Below are positions 1 through 8,483 of a stretch of DNA of 64,000 bases, piece by piece. The DNA comes from Mangrovimonas spongiae (GTDB taxonomy: Bacteria > Bacteroidota > Bacteroidia > Flavobacteriales > Flavobacteriaceae), in NCBI RefSeq assembly GCF_003944795.1, contig NZ_RWBG01000002.1, forward strand, positions 186,001-250,000, in the 5' to 3' direction. Position 1 is the stretch's first letter. Each line of letters begins with the position of its first letter. Made by a program: the position numbers and the translations under genes. The notes beneath the pieces were generated by a model that had not been told where the DNA came from, searched no databases, and saw only the letters and a list, made by a program, of their open reading frames with translations.

Positions 1-88
1 AATGCGCCTAAATATCCTAAAATATCTTCCAAATCACTTATTTTGCTTCAAAGGTAATAGTGTTAATTTATATAAAGCGTAACAATGG

Positions 89-727
89 TTACAATTTTAG
101 AACTTTAATACAGTTTCTTTGTAGCTCTATTATGTTTTGTTTTTCTAACGATTTAAGCAGTCTAGAAACAACAACTCTTGATGTGTGTAAATCGTTTGCT
201 ATTTGTTGATGTGTTACCTCTACTAAGTCGTTACGGTTTACCATAGCTTTATCTTTAAGATATTTATATATACGCTCATCCATTTTTAAAAAAGCAATGG
301 TATCTACGGCTTCTAAAAGTTCGCTTATACGTTCATTATAACTTTCTAAAATAAAGTTTTGCCAACTTTGGTATTTAGACATCCAAATAGACATATATTT
401 AACGGGAATCATAACCAAACTAGAGTCGGTTTCTGCAATAGCTGTAATTTCACTTTTCTTTTGTCCTAAACAACATGAAATAGTCATGGCACACGTATCG
501 CCTACCTCTAAGAAATACAACAACAACTCTTCGCCTTCTTCATCTTCACGCATCACTTTTATAGCTCCTGAAACAATTAAAGGCATATATTTAATGTATT
601 CGCCAACATCAAGAACTAACTCCCCTTTCTTTACTTTTTTAAATATACCAACTTGAGTAATTTCATTGACTAAGTCGCTTTCAAATATATTTTGATAATT
701 CTCTAAAAATGTTTCCATATTGTGCAT
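89..727 (-). CDS. Crp/Fnr family transcriptional regulator
   Basis: This is a 212-aa one-component regulator. A cyclic-nucleotide-binding-like beta barrel covers about residues 20-125 and a winged helix-turn-helix about 150-205. The recognition helix reads TSRVVVSRLLKSLE, with the paired Arg and Ser-Arg typical of the family. No FNR-type four-Cys cluster is present; the CC pair near residue 80 is not in the right place. It is transcribed away from the next gene. Met4 is an alternative start. The effector and target genes cannot be read from the sequence, and none of the FNR-like palindromes of the right-hand part of the window lies near it. Confidence 0.9.
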   Translation of the reverse strand: MHNMETFLENYQNIFESDLVNEITQVGIFKKVKKGELVLDVGEYIKYMPLIVSGAIKVMREDEEGEELLLYFLEVGDTCAMTISCCLGQKKSEITAIAETDSSLVMIPVKYMSIWMSKYQSWQNFILESYNERISELLEAVDTIAFLKMDERIYKYLKDKAMVNRNDLVEVTHQQIANDLHTSRVVVSRLLKSLEKQNIIELQRNCIKVLKL

Positions 728-890
728 TGTCCTACAAGTTGCAAAATACTACTTCTTAATTAATTTCCTGTACTCTATACAGAACAAAAACTAAGCACAA
801 AACACTTAAAAAGCTATATTTCAAAGAGTCAAGTTGTTTTTTTAACATTATATAAATAAAATAATTAATATTTTTTTATATCTTAATAGC

Positions 891-1262
891 ATGATAGCAC
901 AAGATAAAACTGAAAACGAAGTTTTCTTACAAGAAACCTTAGCTTATTTAGAGAAGCGTGGCTTTAGTAACATTAAAGCTGATTTAGAAGGTTATGAAGC
1001 GCCTAAATCGTACCTTAAAAAAGGTAGCGATATAACAATTACACCAGATATAGTTGCCGAAAAGGCAGGTAGGAAACATTACTTTGAAATTAGTTTGAAA
1101 TCTGAAAAACCTAAACTTTTAAAATCTAAATGGCGCTTTCTTGAAGTCTTAACTAGAATGAAAGATCATAGGTTTAAAATTGTAACTAGGCGTGGACATT
1201 ATAAATTCACCCAAGATATGCTAGATGATTTAAATTTAGATAAGAATCCTATAAAGTTATAA
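891..1262 (+). CDS. Conserved hypothetical protein, possible PD-(D/E)XK-like fold
   Basis: This 123-aa soluble, lysine-rich protein has no signal peptide or membrane segment. The middle contains PDIVAEKAGRKHYFEISLKS, which resembles the PD...(E)xK core of the PD-(D/E)XK nuclease fold, except that the ExK position reads E-I-S with Lys two residues later. Catalytic activity is therefore doubtful. It stands alone, divergent from the Crp gene and convergent with ccsBA, and ends at a strong bidirectional terminator. I do not recognise a characterised family. Confidence 0.65.
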   Translation: MIAQDKTENEVFLQETLAYLEKRGFSNIKADLEGYEAPKSYLKKGSDITITPDIVAEKAGRKHYFEISLKSEKPKLLKSKWRFLEVLTRMKDHRFKIVTRRGHYKFTQDMLDDLNLDKNPIKL

Positions 1263-1283
1263 AAAGTACACTTTACAAAACAA

Positions 1284-1320
1284 AAAAAAAAATCAATCTT
1301 AAACAAGATTGATTTTTTTT
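1284..1320. terminator. Bidirectional intrinsic terminator
   Basis: A-tract, stem TCAATCTT / AAGATTGA with an AAAC loop, then a T-tract. It lies between the convergent 891-1262 gene and ccsBA and can serve both strands. Confidence 0.9.
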
Positions 1321-1343
1321 TGGTTTAATGATATTAAGGTAAC

Positions 1344-4300
1344 CTATTTTTTATAAAACTTTGCATACTTCCTGTAAGCCAAGATGGCTAAAACAGCTAC
1401 TATTGCACATGCTATTCCAATAAATTTTAAACTTATTATTTGGTCTCCACTTGCATAAGAATGTAATCCAGCTAAATAAAAATTCACCCCAAAATATGTC
1501 ATCATGATACTAGCAAATGCTATTATTGAAGCTAGGTTAAATCCAAATCTACTGCGTAAGCCTGGAACCAAACGCATGTGAATTACAAATGCATAAACCA
1601 TAATACTAATTAAAGCCCAAGTTTCTTTAGGATCCCAACCCCAATAGCGTCCCCAACTTTCGTTAGCCCACATACCGCCTAAAAAGTTTCCTATGGTTAA
1701 CATAACAAGACCTACGGTTAATGCCATTTCATTTATAATGGTTAGTTCTTGTATGTTTAGCTTCATTTTCTTCTTGTTATCTTTTGTTGTAAAAATCATT
1801 AGTAATAATGACACAACACCTAAAATCATACCCAATGTAAATGGCCCATAACTTGCTACAATTACAGCGACATGAATCATTAACCAATAACTATCTAATA
1901 CAGGTTGTAGGTTTGCTATGGCAGGATCCATCCAATTCCAATGAGCAATCATTAAAATCATAGAAGTAACAAAGGCTGTAGAAGCTAAGGTTAAATTACT
2001 CTTTCTTCCAAAAATTAATCCAAATAACATGGTTGCCCAAGCGACATAAATCATAGACTCGTAAGCATCGCTCCATGGTGCATGGCCAGAAACATACCAC
2101 CTTGCTATTAAACCAGCAGTATGTAACACAAAAAGTAAAAGAATAATCCCTATAAATACATTGATTATTACTGGTAATACTTTACTCTTATCATTAAAAA
2201 TTTGTATGATAATAAGTATAAACATTAAAGTAGCAGCGTACATATACCAACTAAATAAGTTTTTAAAAATATCGTACTTATTGTAGAGTATTTCGGTATT
2301 TATCTTTTTATCAGATAGCATGACCTCGCTACCGTATTTATGCTGCGTCTTTTTAAAGGCTTCTAATAGTTCTTCGGCTTTTTTAAAGTCTTTTGTTTGT
2401 TTTGCCTTGTTTAGTGTAAAAAGATAAGCGCTAAATCCGCTATTAATAAAGTTTCCGTATAACGAATCGTTTACTTGCTCTTTATAACCATCTCTTCTGT
2501 ATTCTGTAGAAGATATCCATTTATTATTTTCGTTATTTGGAAGCGGGAATATTCTTAAAGCATAGCCTTCTATGGTGTTATACAGTAAATTTACTTTCTG
2601 GTCGGCTTCTTTAAGTTCTTTTTGATATCCGTTAGGTATTGGTGCCTTATAAGCTTCTTCTAAATATGGACCAAGTTTATAATCGCCTCTGTCGTTAAAA
2701 AAGTCAACTAAAGCTGCATAATCTCGCTCTTTAGGAACATCTATTAATTGTTTTAATGAATCTGATTTTTTAGGCTTTAGGTAAATGATAGGTACATTGT
2801 ACCATAACATAGGGCTTTCATGAATAGATAAAAACACCTGATTGGCATCTAAATCGTTATAAGTATCGTGTTTACTTAATTTACGAAGCATTTCAGAAGC
2901 AAATGTGTTTACAGGCATCATTCTTCCTCCTGCATCTTGTATTACCAAATGCGCAAACTTATCAGCATGTTCTTTGGGTGTTATATTAGCATGGATTATA
3001 GAATCTATTTCTGCTTTTGTTGGCTGATTATGAATATGACTAGTCTGTGTTGCCTCGGTTTGTGCAAACGATGTTGTAAAAAACAATAACGCCACTATAG
3101 TTAAAGCACTTTTTTTGTTTTTAACTTTTTTAAGCAATCGTTTTAATTCTCCAAAACGCGTATTCTTATCAAATAAAATAGCCAACAATCCTAAATATAA
3201 TAATGCATAACCAATGTAAGTAATCCAAGTCCCCCAAAAGTCATGATTTACAGAAAGTCTTGTGCCTTTTTCATCGGGATCGAAACTAGCTTGAAAAAAG
3301 CGATAACCACGATGGTCTAAAATATGATTCATAAAAATTCGATAGTCAAAATCGCCTTCTTGTTTATCTAAAACAGTGACTTCACTGGCATATGAAGAAT
3401 AGCTGTTTTCGGTTCCTGGGTAACGCTCTGCAATAAAGTCGTTTAACTTAATACTAAATGGTAATTCTCTTGTTTTTGAACCATATTTAACTGCAATATC
3501 TAAGCCTGCAATGTTTACTTGTTCAAAAGGGTTGCTATGACCTTGTCCGCCTAGTAGGTGAACTTGTTTTGTTTCACCTTCAGAGGTGATTTTTAATATC
3601 ACACCGTCTTCATCGCCTTTTAATAGTTTCGATTTTTTAACAGCTTCAAATTGTCCTTTAACCACAGGCTTAGGAAACACCATTTGCATGTCGCCGATAA
3701 TATAACGTGAACGTAATATTAGAGGCTGAATAGAGTCTTTCACCAACGTTCCTGTTGCCATAGTAGCCATAGTCATATACTCGCCTTCAAAAGGAGATTC
3801 TATGGTTAATTTTCCATCTTGATTAGTAATATTAACGGCACCTTCTATAGGCTTGTTTAATGTAAAAATAACATTGTGTATAAGTTGCTCCTTACCGCTT
3901 TGAAGGAAGTGATTATGCGGTGCTCCTCCTCCTGCTTCTACTATTTTTAAATATTCTTCCCCATCTTCCGAAGGCACTACATCGAGTTCTGCTCCTTGGA
4001 TAAATCGTTCCAGCTCAAACGTTACAGGTTGATTATTATAAACAGCTGTCTCTTTAAAATCGTTTTCTAATCTATGTGAGAAATCTACTGGCCATTCTCT
4101 AGGTAAGCGTTGTGCCACACCATTTATTTCGTAATCGCCATCTATATAAGCTGTAATATATGTTTCTCTAGACAGGAACGTGTTTTCGGTAGCGCCTTCA
4201 CGAATTCCCATCATGCCTTCGTAACCTATATATCGTGTAATTCCTGCACCAACAATTATTAAAATAAAAGATAAGTGTAGAATTAAAGTAGCCCACATTT

Positions 4301-4532
4301 CTTTTCGTAAAAGCCGATACTTTTTAATATTTCCTATAAAGTTAATAACAAACATAACCATAATGGTTTCGAACCACCAGGTATTGTAAATCATGTTTCT
4401 TGAGTATGCTGTAGGCGATGTTTCTTCTCCAGCATCCATAAAAGTTCCTATGGCCATTGCTGCAGCAAATACAATAAATAAGACAGCAGTAAGTTTTGTG
4501 GAGAAAAGTGTTTTGGTAAGTTTTTTTAGCAT
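1344..4532 (-). CDS. ccsA: Fused cytochrome c biogenesis protein CcsBA (ResB-CcsA)
   Basis: This membrane protein handles and attaches haem to c-type cytochromes (System II). The N-terminal ResB/CcsB-like part has about three membrane helices, then a large periplasmic domain and another helix. A signal-peptide-like hydrophobic segment ending SFAQ begins a second periplasmic section. The C-terminal CcsA half has about eight helices and the tryptophan-rich haem-handling motif WGRYWGWDPKETW. At about 1062 aa it matches the fused form common in Bacteroidota. The open frame extends 10 codons upstream to 4562, but a TACCTTTG -7 element at 4560-4567 puts transcription initiation inside that extension, so the Met at 4530-4532 (MLKKLTKT) is chosen. 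Confidence 0.93.
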   Translation of the reverse strand: MLKKLTKTLFSTKLTAVLFIVFAAAMAIGTFMDAGEETSPTAYSRNMIYNTWWFETIMVMFVINFIGNIKKYRLLRKEMWATLILHLSFILIIVGAGITRYIGYEGMMGIREGATENTFLSRETYITAYIDGDYEINGVAQRLPREWPVDFSHRLENDFKETAVYNNQPVTFELERFIQGAELDVVPSEDGEEYLKIVEAGGGAPHNHFLQSGKEQLIHNVIFTLNKPIEGAVNITNQDGKLTIESPFEGEYMTMATMATGTLVKDSIQPLILRSRYIIGDMQMVFPKPVVKGQFEAVKKSKLLKGDEDGVILKITSEGETKQVHLLGGQGHSNPFEQVNIAGLDIAVKYGSKTRELPFSIKLNDFIAERYPGTENSYSSYASEVTVLDKQEGDFDYRIFMNHILDHRGYRFFQASFDPDEKGTRLSVNHDFWGTWITYIGYALLYLGLLAILFDKNTRFGELKRLLKKVKNKKSALTIVALLFFTTSFAQTEATQTSHIHNQPTKAEIDSIIHANITPKEHADKFAHLVIQDAGGRMMPVNTFASEMLRKLSKHDTYNDLDANQVFLSIHESPMLWYNVPIIYLKPKKSDSLKQLIDVPKERDYAALVDFFNDRGDYKLGPYLEEAYKAPIPNGYQKELKEADQKVNLLYNTIEGYALRIFPLPNNENNKWISSTEYRRDGYKEQVNDSLYGNFINSGFSAYLFTLNKAKQTKDFKKAEELLEAFKKTQHKYGSEVMLSDKKINTEILYNKYDIFKNLFSWYMYAATLMFILIIIQIFNDKSKVLPVIINVFIGIILLLFVLHTAGLIARWYVSGHAPWSDAYESMIYVAWATMLFGLIFGRKSNLTLASTAFVTSMILMIAHWNWMDPAIANLQPVLDSYWLMIHVAVIVASYGPFTLGMILGVVSLLLMIFTTKDNKKKMKLNIQELTIINEMALTVGLVMLTIGNFLGGMWANESWGRYWGWDPKETWALISIMVYAFVIHMRLVPGLRSRFGFNLASIIAFASIMMTYFGVNFYLAGLHSYASGDQIISLKFIGIACAIVAVLAILAYRKYAKFYKK

Positions 4533-4559
4533 GATAAAGCGGCTTATTTTTTGCTCGTG

Positions 4560-4567
4560 CAAAGGTA
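4560..4567 (-). promoter_or_regulatory. -7 promoter element for ccsBA
   Basis: The minus strand reads TACCTTTG, a full match to the Bacteroidota TAnnTTTG element, about 28 bp upstream of the chosen start codon. The -33 element is weak. Confidence 0.5.
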
Positions 4568-4635
4568 AGTCTTTTTGTTTACTTTAAGCCTTTTTAAATG
4601 AACTTGAGATGTTAAAAATTATAAAATTATGACAA

Positions 4636-5022
4636 CTATTTTCTCGCGGAAAAAATATTTATATACATGAAACTAGCCATTTTCCTTGCTTTGCTTTTAG
4701 CATTTTCAGCATAGTCGCCTTTATAAAGAGTATCAACAGTATTAACCCATAAGTTTAGCCATAAACCAAAATGTTCTTGCGTAATACTATGGTTATTATT
4801 TCTATCTACTTCTATATGTGCTTGTAGCGGATTACCATAAAACTTTGTTTTTAAAAATAAGCTAGCCTCCCAGAAGTCTGTTAGTTTTTCAATATGTGCA
4901 TCCCAATCTGTAATGGCTTTTTCAAAAAAAGGTGCTAACACCTCGTGTGTTCTTATTTTATCGTAAAAACTACAAACCAATAGCTTAACATCTTCTCTAT
5001 TTTTTAAATCCTTTTTATTCAT
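4636..5022 (-). CDS. Group III truncated haemoglobin
   Basis: This 128-aa haem protein has the 2-over-2 globin pattern. The early helix contains FYDKIRTHEVLAPFF, and the EHFGLWLNLW segment near residue 81 carries the likely proximal His followed by the conserved Trp of the group III class. It probably binds O2, NO or sulfide in the cytoplasm; the ligand is not known from sequence. A TATCTTTG element at 5028-5035 lies so close to the ATG that the transcript may be leaderless. It runs the same way as ccsBA and is divergent from the DUF2520 gene. Confidence 0.88.
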   Translation of the reverse strand: MNKKDLKNREDVKLLVCSFYDKIRTHEVLAPFFEKAITDWDAHIEKLTDFWEASLFLKTKFYGNPLQAHIEVDRNNNHSITQEHFGLWLNLWVNTVDTLYKGDYAENAKSKARKMASFMYINIFSARK

Positions 5023-5027
5023 ACTTA

Positions 5028-5035
5028 CAAAGATA
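5028..5035 (-). promoter_or_regulatory. -7 promoter element for the truncated haemoglobin
   Basis: The minus strand reads TATCTTTG, a full TAnnTTTG match. Initiation about 6 nt downstream would fall on the start codon at 5020-5022. No good -33 element is seen. Confidence 0.45.
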
Positions 5036-5071
5036 CTTTTAAATCATAAGATACTTCAGTATTTTAGCGGC

Positions 5072-5830
5072 ATGATTTCAATTTGCATTATAGGAGCTGG
5101 AAATGTAGCCACACATTTATATAAGGCTTTTACACAAAGTAACCAATTACAAGTAAAGCAGTGGTATAATCGCGATTTGTCTAAAATTAGTACGTATAAA
5201 AATGAGGTTGCAATTACCAATACATTAGATGATTTAGTTGAAGCCGATGTTTATCTTATGGCTATTAGTGATGATGCCATAAAACAAGTCTCATCTAATC
5301 TACCTTTTGAAAACCGATTAGTTGTACATACTTCGGGTAGTGCTGGTATTCATGATTTAGACAAAAAATTAAGACGCGGTGTATTTTATCCTTTACAAAC
5401 GTTCTCTAAAGGCGTTGATATGGATTTTAAACAGGTGCCTATTTGTATAGAAACTATAGATAAACAAGATATTGACATCCTAAAAACCATTACAGAAGCC
5501 ATTGGAAGCAAATGGTATAGAATTAATACCGAACAACGCCAAACGCTACACCTTTCGGCTGTATTTGTAAATAATTTTACCAATCAATTATATCGTATTG
5601 CTCATGAAATAAGCGACGCTAAAAGCATTGATTTCGATATCTTAAAACCTTTAATTATGGAAACGGCCAAAAAAGTACAAACCGTTTCGCCTTACATGGC
5701 GCAAACTGGACCAGCCGTAAGACATGATAAAAAAACAATAAAACGTCATTTAAAACAATTAGAAAACTCGAAACATAAAGACATATACGAGCTGCTTACA
5801 GCTTCAATAAAAAACACACATGGAAGATAA
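5072..5830 (+). CDS. Rossmann-like / DUF2520 NAD(P)-binding protein
   Basis: This 252-aa cytoplasmic protein has an N-terminal Rossmann fold with GAGNVATHL near residue 8, resembling the pyrroline-5-carboxylate reductase group. It is followed by the all-helical DUF2520 domain, including the GPAVRHD segment near residue 214 typical of the family. The substrate is unknown. It heads a tight operon: the next gene starts 11 bp before its stop codon. A TATTTTAG sequence at 5060-5067 just before the ATG may be its -7 element, giving a near-leaderless mRNA. Confidence 0.88.
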   Translation: MISICIIGAGNVATHLYKAFTQSNQLQVKQWYNRDLSKISTYKNEVAITNTLDDLVEADVYLMAISDDAIKQVSSNLPFENRLVVHTSGSAGIHDLDKKLRRGVFYPLQTFSKGVDMDFKQVPICIETIDKQDIDILKTITEAIGSKWYRINTEQRQTLHLSAVFVNNFTNQLYRIAHEISDAKSIDFDILKPLIMETAKKVQTVSPYMAQTGPAVRHDKKTIKRHLKQLENSKHKDIYELLTASIKNTHGR

Positions 5831-6350
5831 AAGTTACAAAGAATACTTAGAACATATAACCACATTTATTTTTGATGTTGATGGCGTGCTTACCGATGGC
5901 ACAATAACCATTACAACTAACGGCGACATGTTAAGAACCATGAATATTAAAGACGGTTACGCCATAAAAACAGCGTTACAAGCAGGATTTAATGTATGTA
6001 TTATTTCTGGCGGCACCAACGAAGGGGTTCGTAAACGTTTACGTGGCTTAGGAGTTACCGATATTTATCTTGGCGCACATAATAAAATTGAACAGCTAGA
6101 TGAATATTTAGACATTTACAATATTAAAGCCGAAAATGTGTTGTACATGGGTGACGATGTTCCCGATTACCCGGTTATGAAATTAATAGGTTTACCATGC
6201 TGTCCACAAGATGCTGTTCCAGAAATAAAAGGCATTTCTAAATACGTCTCTCACAAAAATGGTGGTAAAGGTGCTGTAAGAGATGTTATTGAGCAAGTTT
6301 TAAAAGTTCAGGAAAAATGGAATAGTAACTTTGATGCTGAATACGATTAA
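5820..6350 (+). CDS. HAD-family phosphatase, KdsC-like
   Basis: This 176-aa C0-type HAD hydrolase resembles 3-deoxy-D-manno-octulosonate 8-phosphate phosphatase, which makes Kdo for lipopolysaccharide. Motif I is FIFDVDGVLTDG near residue 18 (nucleophile and acid Asp), motif II IISGG, and motif III/IV GDDVPDYPVM near residue 118. Length and lack of a cap domain fit KdsC. It overlaps the upstream DUF2520 gene by 11 bp. Related proteins act on other sugar phosphates, so the substrate is inferred. Confidence 0.87.
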   Translation: MEDKSYKEYLEHITTFIFDVDGVLTDGTITITTNGDMLRTMNIKDGYAIKTALQAGFNVCIISGGTNEGVRKRLRGLGVTDIYLGAHNKIEQLDEYLDIYNIKAENVLYMGDDVPDYPVMKLIGLPCCPQDAVPEIKGISKYVSHKNGGKGAVRDVIEQVLKVQEKWNSNFDAEYD

Positions 6351-6358
6351 TACAACTT

Positions 6359-7273
6359 ATGGCGATTTTAAACCTTATCCGTTGGAAAAATTTAGGCCTA
6401 ATAGCCTTATCTCAAATTTTAGTTAAATATGCCCTTTTAGAACCCTTTGGAGTTGCCACGGCCTTAAACGGACTACATTTTACACTTCTAGTTTTAGCAT
6501 CGGTATGTATTGCTGCAGCTGGGAACATTATTAACGATATTTACGATGTTGATACCGATTTAATAAACAACCCAAACGCTGTTTTAATTGGAAAGTCTAT
6601 TTCCGAGAAATTGGCCTACAATCTGTTTTTTGCATGTAATATTGTTGGCGTTTTATTAGGGTATTATGTTGCTACAGCCATTGGGAAAGATGTGTTTTTT
6701 GGACTCTTTGTTTTTGTATCGGCTTCGCTATATTTTTATGCCAGTTATTTAAAACAAGTCCTTTTAGCAGGTAATATTTTAATTTCTATCCTTGTGGCTT
6801 TAAGCCTAATTATTGTTGGTGTTTTCGACTTACTCCCTGTAATTACACCTCAAAACCAAGACACTCAATCTACATTTTTTAAGATTATTTTGGACTACGC
6901 CATGTTCGCTTTCTTTATTAATTTAATTCGTGAAATTGTTAAAGATATTGAAGATATTGATGGCGATTATAAATCTGGAATGAATACGCTACCTATTGCC
7001 ATTGGTAGAGACCGTGCTATAAAAATTGCTTTTATAATATCCTTACTTCCTATTCTTTCAATAGTTTATTATACCGCAACATATTTATACCATCAAATAA
7101 TTGCTGTTACTTACTTTTTGTTGTTTGTTATTGCACCATTAATTTACATTAGTATTAAATTATTTTCTGCTGAAACAAAAAAGCAACTACATGGTATTAG
7201 TAATTTGCTTAAATTAGTTATGCTTTTTGGTATCTTATCCATGCTTTTATACCCATTTATTTTAAAAGATTAA
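6359..7273 (+). CDS. UbiA-family prenyltransferase (GGGP-synthase-like annotation)
   Basis: This 304-aa integral membrane protein has about eight to nine helices. The first aspartate-rich motif is NDIYDVDTD near residue 59 and the second is KDIEDIDGD near residue 196; together they bind the Mg-diphosphate of a prenyl donor. Flavobacterial homologues are usually labelled geranylgeranylglycerol-phosphate geranylgeranyltransferase, but the acceptor is not established. It sits between the KdsC-like gene and maf, and its stop overlaps the maf start by 1 bp. Confidence 0.85.
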   Translation: MAILNLIRWKNLGLIALSQILVKYALLEPFGVATALNGLHFTLLVLASVCIAAAGNIINDIYDVDTDLINNPNAVLIGKSISEKLAYNLFFACNIVGVLLGYYVATAIGKDVFFGLFVFVSASLYFYASYLKQVLLAGNILISILVALSLIIVGVFDLLPVITPQNQDTQSTFFKIILDYAMFAFFINLIREIVKDIEDIDGDYKSGMNTLPIAIGRDRAIKIAFIISLLPILSIVYYTATYLYHQIIAVTYFLLFVIAPLIYISIKLFSAETKKQLHGISNLLKLVMLFGILSMLLYPFILKD

Positions 7274-7857
7274 TGCTAAACGACAAACTTAAAAACTATC
7301 ATATTATTTTAGCTTCAGGGTCTCCTAGAAGACAACAGTTTTTTAAAGATTTAGGCCTAGATTTTGACATTCGTTTAAAACCTGTAAAAGAAGAATACCC
7401 CAACAGGTTACACCATTTTGAAATAAGTGATTATTTAGCACAGTTAAAAGCACTACCTTTTAAAGACGAGCTTAAAGAGCAAGATATTTTAATCACTAGC
7501 GACACTATAGTTTGGCACAACAACGAGGCGTTAGGAAAACCAACATCTGAAGACGAGGCTTTTTTTATGTTAAATGCCTTGAGCAATACTACACACGAGG
7601 TTATTACATCGGTTTGTTTTACCACTAAAACACTTCAAAAAACAGTAAATTCAATTACAAAAGTTACCTTTAAAAAATTAACTAGTGAAGAAATTGAGTA
7701 TTATATAAAAACGTATAAACCATACGATAAAGCTGGTGCTTACGGTATACAGGAATGGATTGGAAAAATAGGCATTACAAAAATTGAAGGCTCGTATTTT
7801 AACGTTGTTGGCTTACCAACAGATCTCGTTTATAAAACGTTAAATAGTTTTCTTTAA
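7273..7857 (+). CDS. maf: Maf-family nucleoside triphosphate pyrophosphatase
   Basis: This 194-aa cytoplasmic enzyme hydrolyses non-canonical or modified nucleoside triphosphates (dTTP/UTP class likely). Signature sequences are ILASGSPRRQQFF at residues 12-24, the SDTIVW segment with the catalytic Asp near residue 76, and KAGAYGIQEW near residue 153. It overlaps the upstream UbiA gene by 1 bp and is followed by the MscS gene. Family assignment is firm; the precise nucleotide is inferred. Confidence 0.92.
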   Translation: MLNDKLKNYHIILASGSPRRQQFFKDLGLDFDIRLKPVKEEYPNRLHHFEISDYLAQLKALPFKDELKEQDILITSDTIVWHNNEALGKPTSEDEAFFMLNALSNTTHEVITSVCFTTKTLQKTVNSITKVTFKKLTSEEIEYYIKTYKPYDKAGAYGIQEWIGKIGITKIEGSYFNVVGLPTDLVYKTLNSFL

Positions 7858-7882
7858 ATGCTTCAAAATTTATTTTGTAAAC

Positions 7883-7890
7883 TATCTTTG
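7883..7890 (+). promoter_or_regulatory. -7 promoter element upstream of the MscS-like gene
   Basis: TATCTTTG, a full TAnnTTTG match, 27 bp before the ATG at 7918. It lies inside the longest open frame (start 7858), so that longer start would not be on this transcript. Confidence 0.5.
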
Positions 7891-7917
7891 TTAAACAACC
7901 CTAGATATTTTACAACT

Positions 7918-8460
7918 ATGTTTTTTGAAACGTATAAATCAGAACTCATTCAATCGGTAATATTAATCGCTATTTTATTAATTATCCGTTTTTTAACACG
8001 AGTCACTATAAATAAAATTGGAAAAAAAAGTGGTATAAACGATGCCCGTATTCATTTAATAAACCGCTATGTTACCGTTACGCTCCTATTAATTGCGCTG
8101 TTAATCGAAACCATTATTTTTGGCACAGAGTTTAAAGACATTGCCTTAGTTTTTTCTTCAGTTTTTGCTGTAATAGGTATTGGTTTATTTGCTGTTTGGT
8201 CTATTTTAAGTAACATTACTTCGGGTATTATTATGTTTTTTAATTTCCCTTATAAAGTAGGTGACAAAATAGAAATACACGATAAAGATTTCCCTATTAA
8301 AGCTATTATTGAAGACATTGGCGCTTTTCAACTTCATTTACGCTTGGACAATGGCGATTTAGTAACTTACCCTAACAACCTTATCCTACAAAAACCAGTA
8401 ACATTATTAAAAAAAGATGCTATTGCAAATAGTTACGACGATGGCCACGATGCTTTATAA
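7918..8460 (+). CDS. Small mechanosensitive ion channel (MscS family)
   Basis: This 180-aa inner-membrane protein has three predicted helices (about residues 8-25, 45-65 and 72-100). A small beta domain follows, with the MscS-type segment FPYKVGDKIEI near residue 112. It is shorter than MscS and lacks the C-terminal cage, like many small Bacteroidota members. The frame is open back to 7858, but the TATCTTTG element at 7883-7890 favours the Met at 7918. The likely role is release of solutes under hypo-osmotic stress. Confidence 0.85.
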   Translation: MFFETYKSELIQSVILIAILLIIRFLTRVTINKIGKKSGINDARIHLINRYVTVTLLLIALLIETIIFGTEFKDIALVFSSVFAVIGIGLFAVWSILSNITSGIIMFFNFPYKVGDKIEIHDKDFPIKAIIEDIGAFQLHLRLDNGDLVTYPNNLILQKPVTLLKKDAIANSYDDGHDAL

Positions 8461-8483
8461 AAATTATGTACTTTTAGTAAACT

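Noticed and set aside
1-88. End of a gene at the left edge
   Set aside because: No open frame with coding features reaches in; there is only a CAAAGGTA sequence at 50-57 that might be a leftward -7 element for a gene outside the window.
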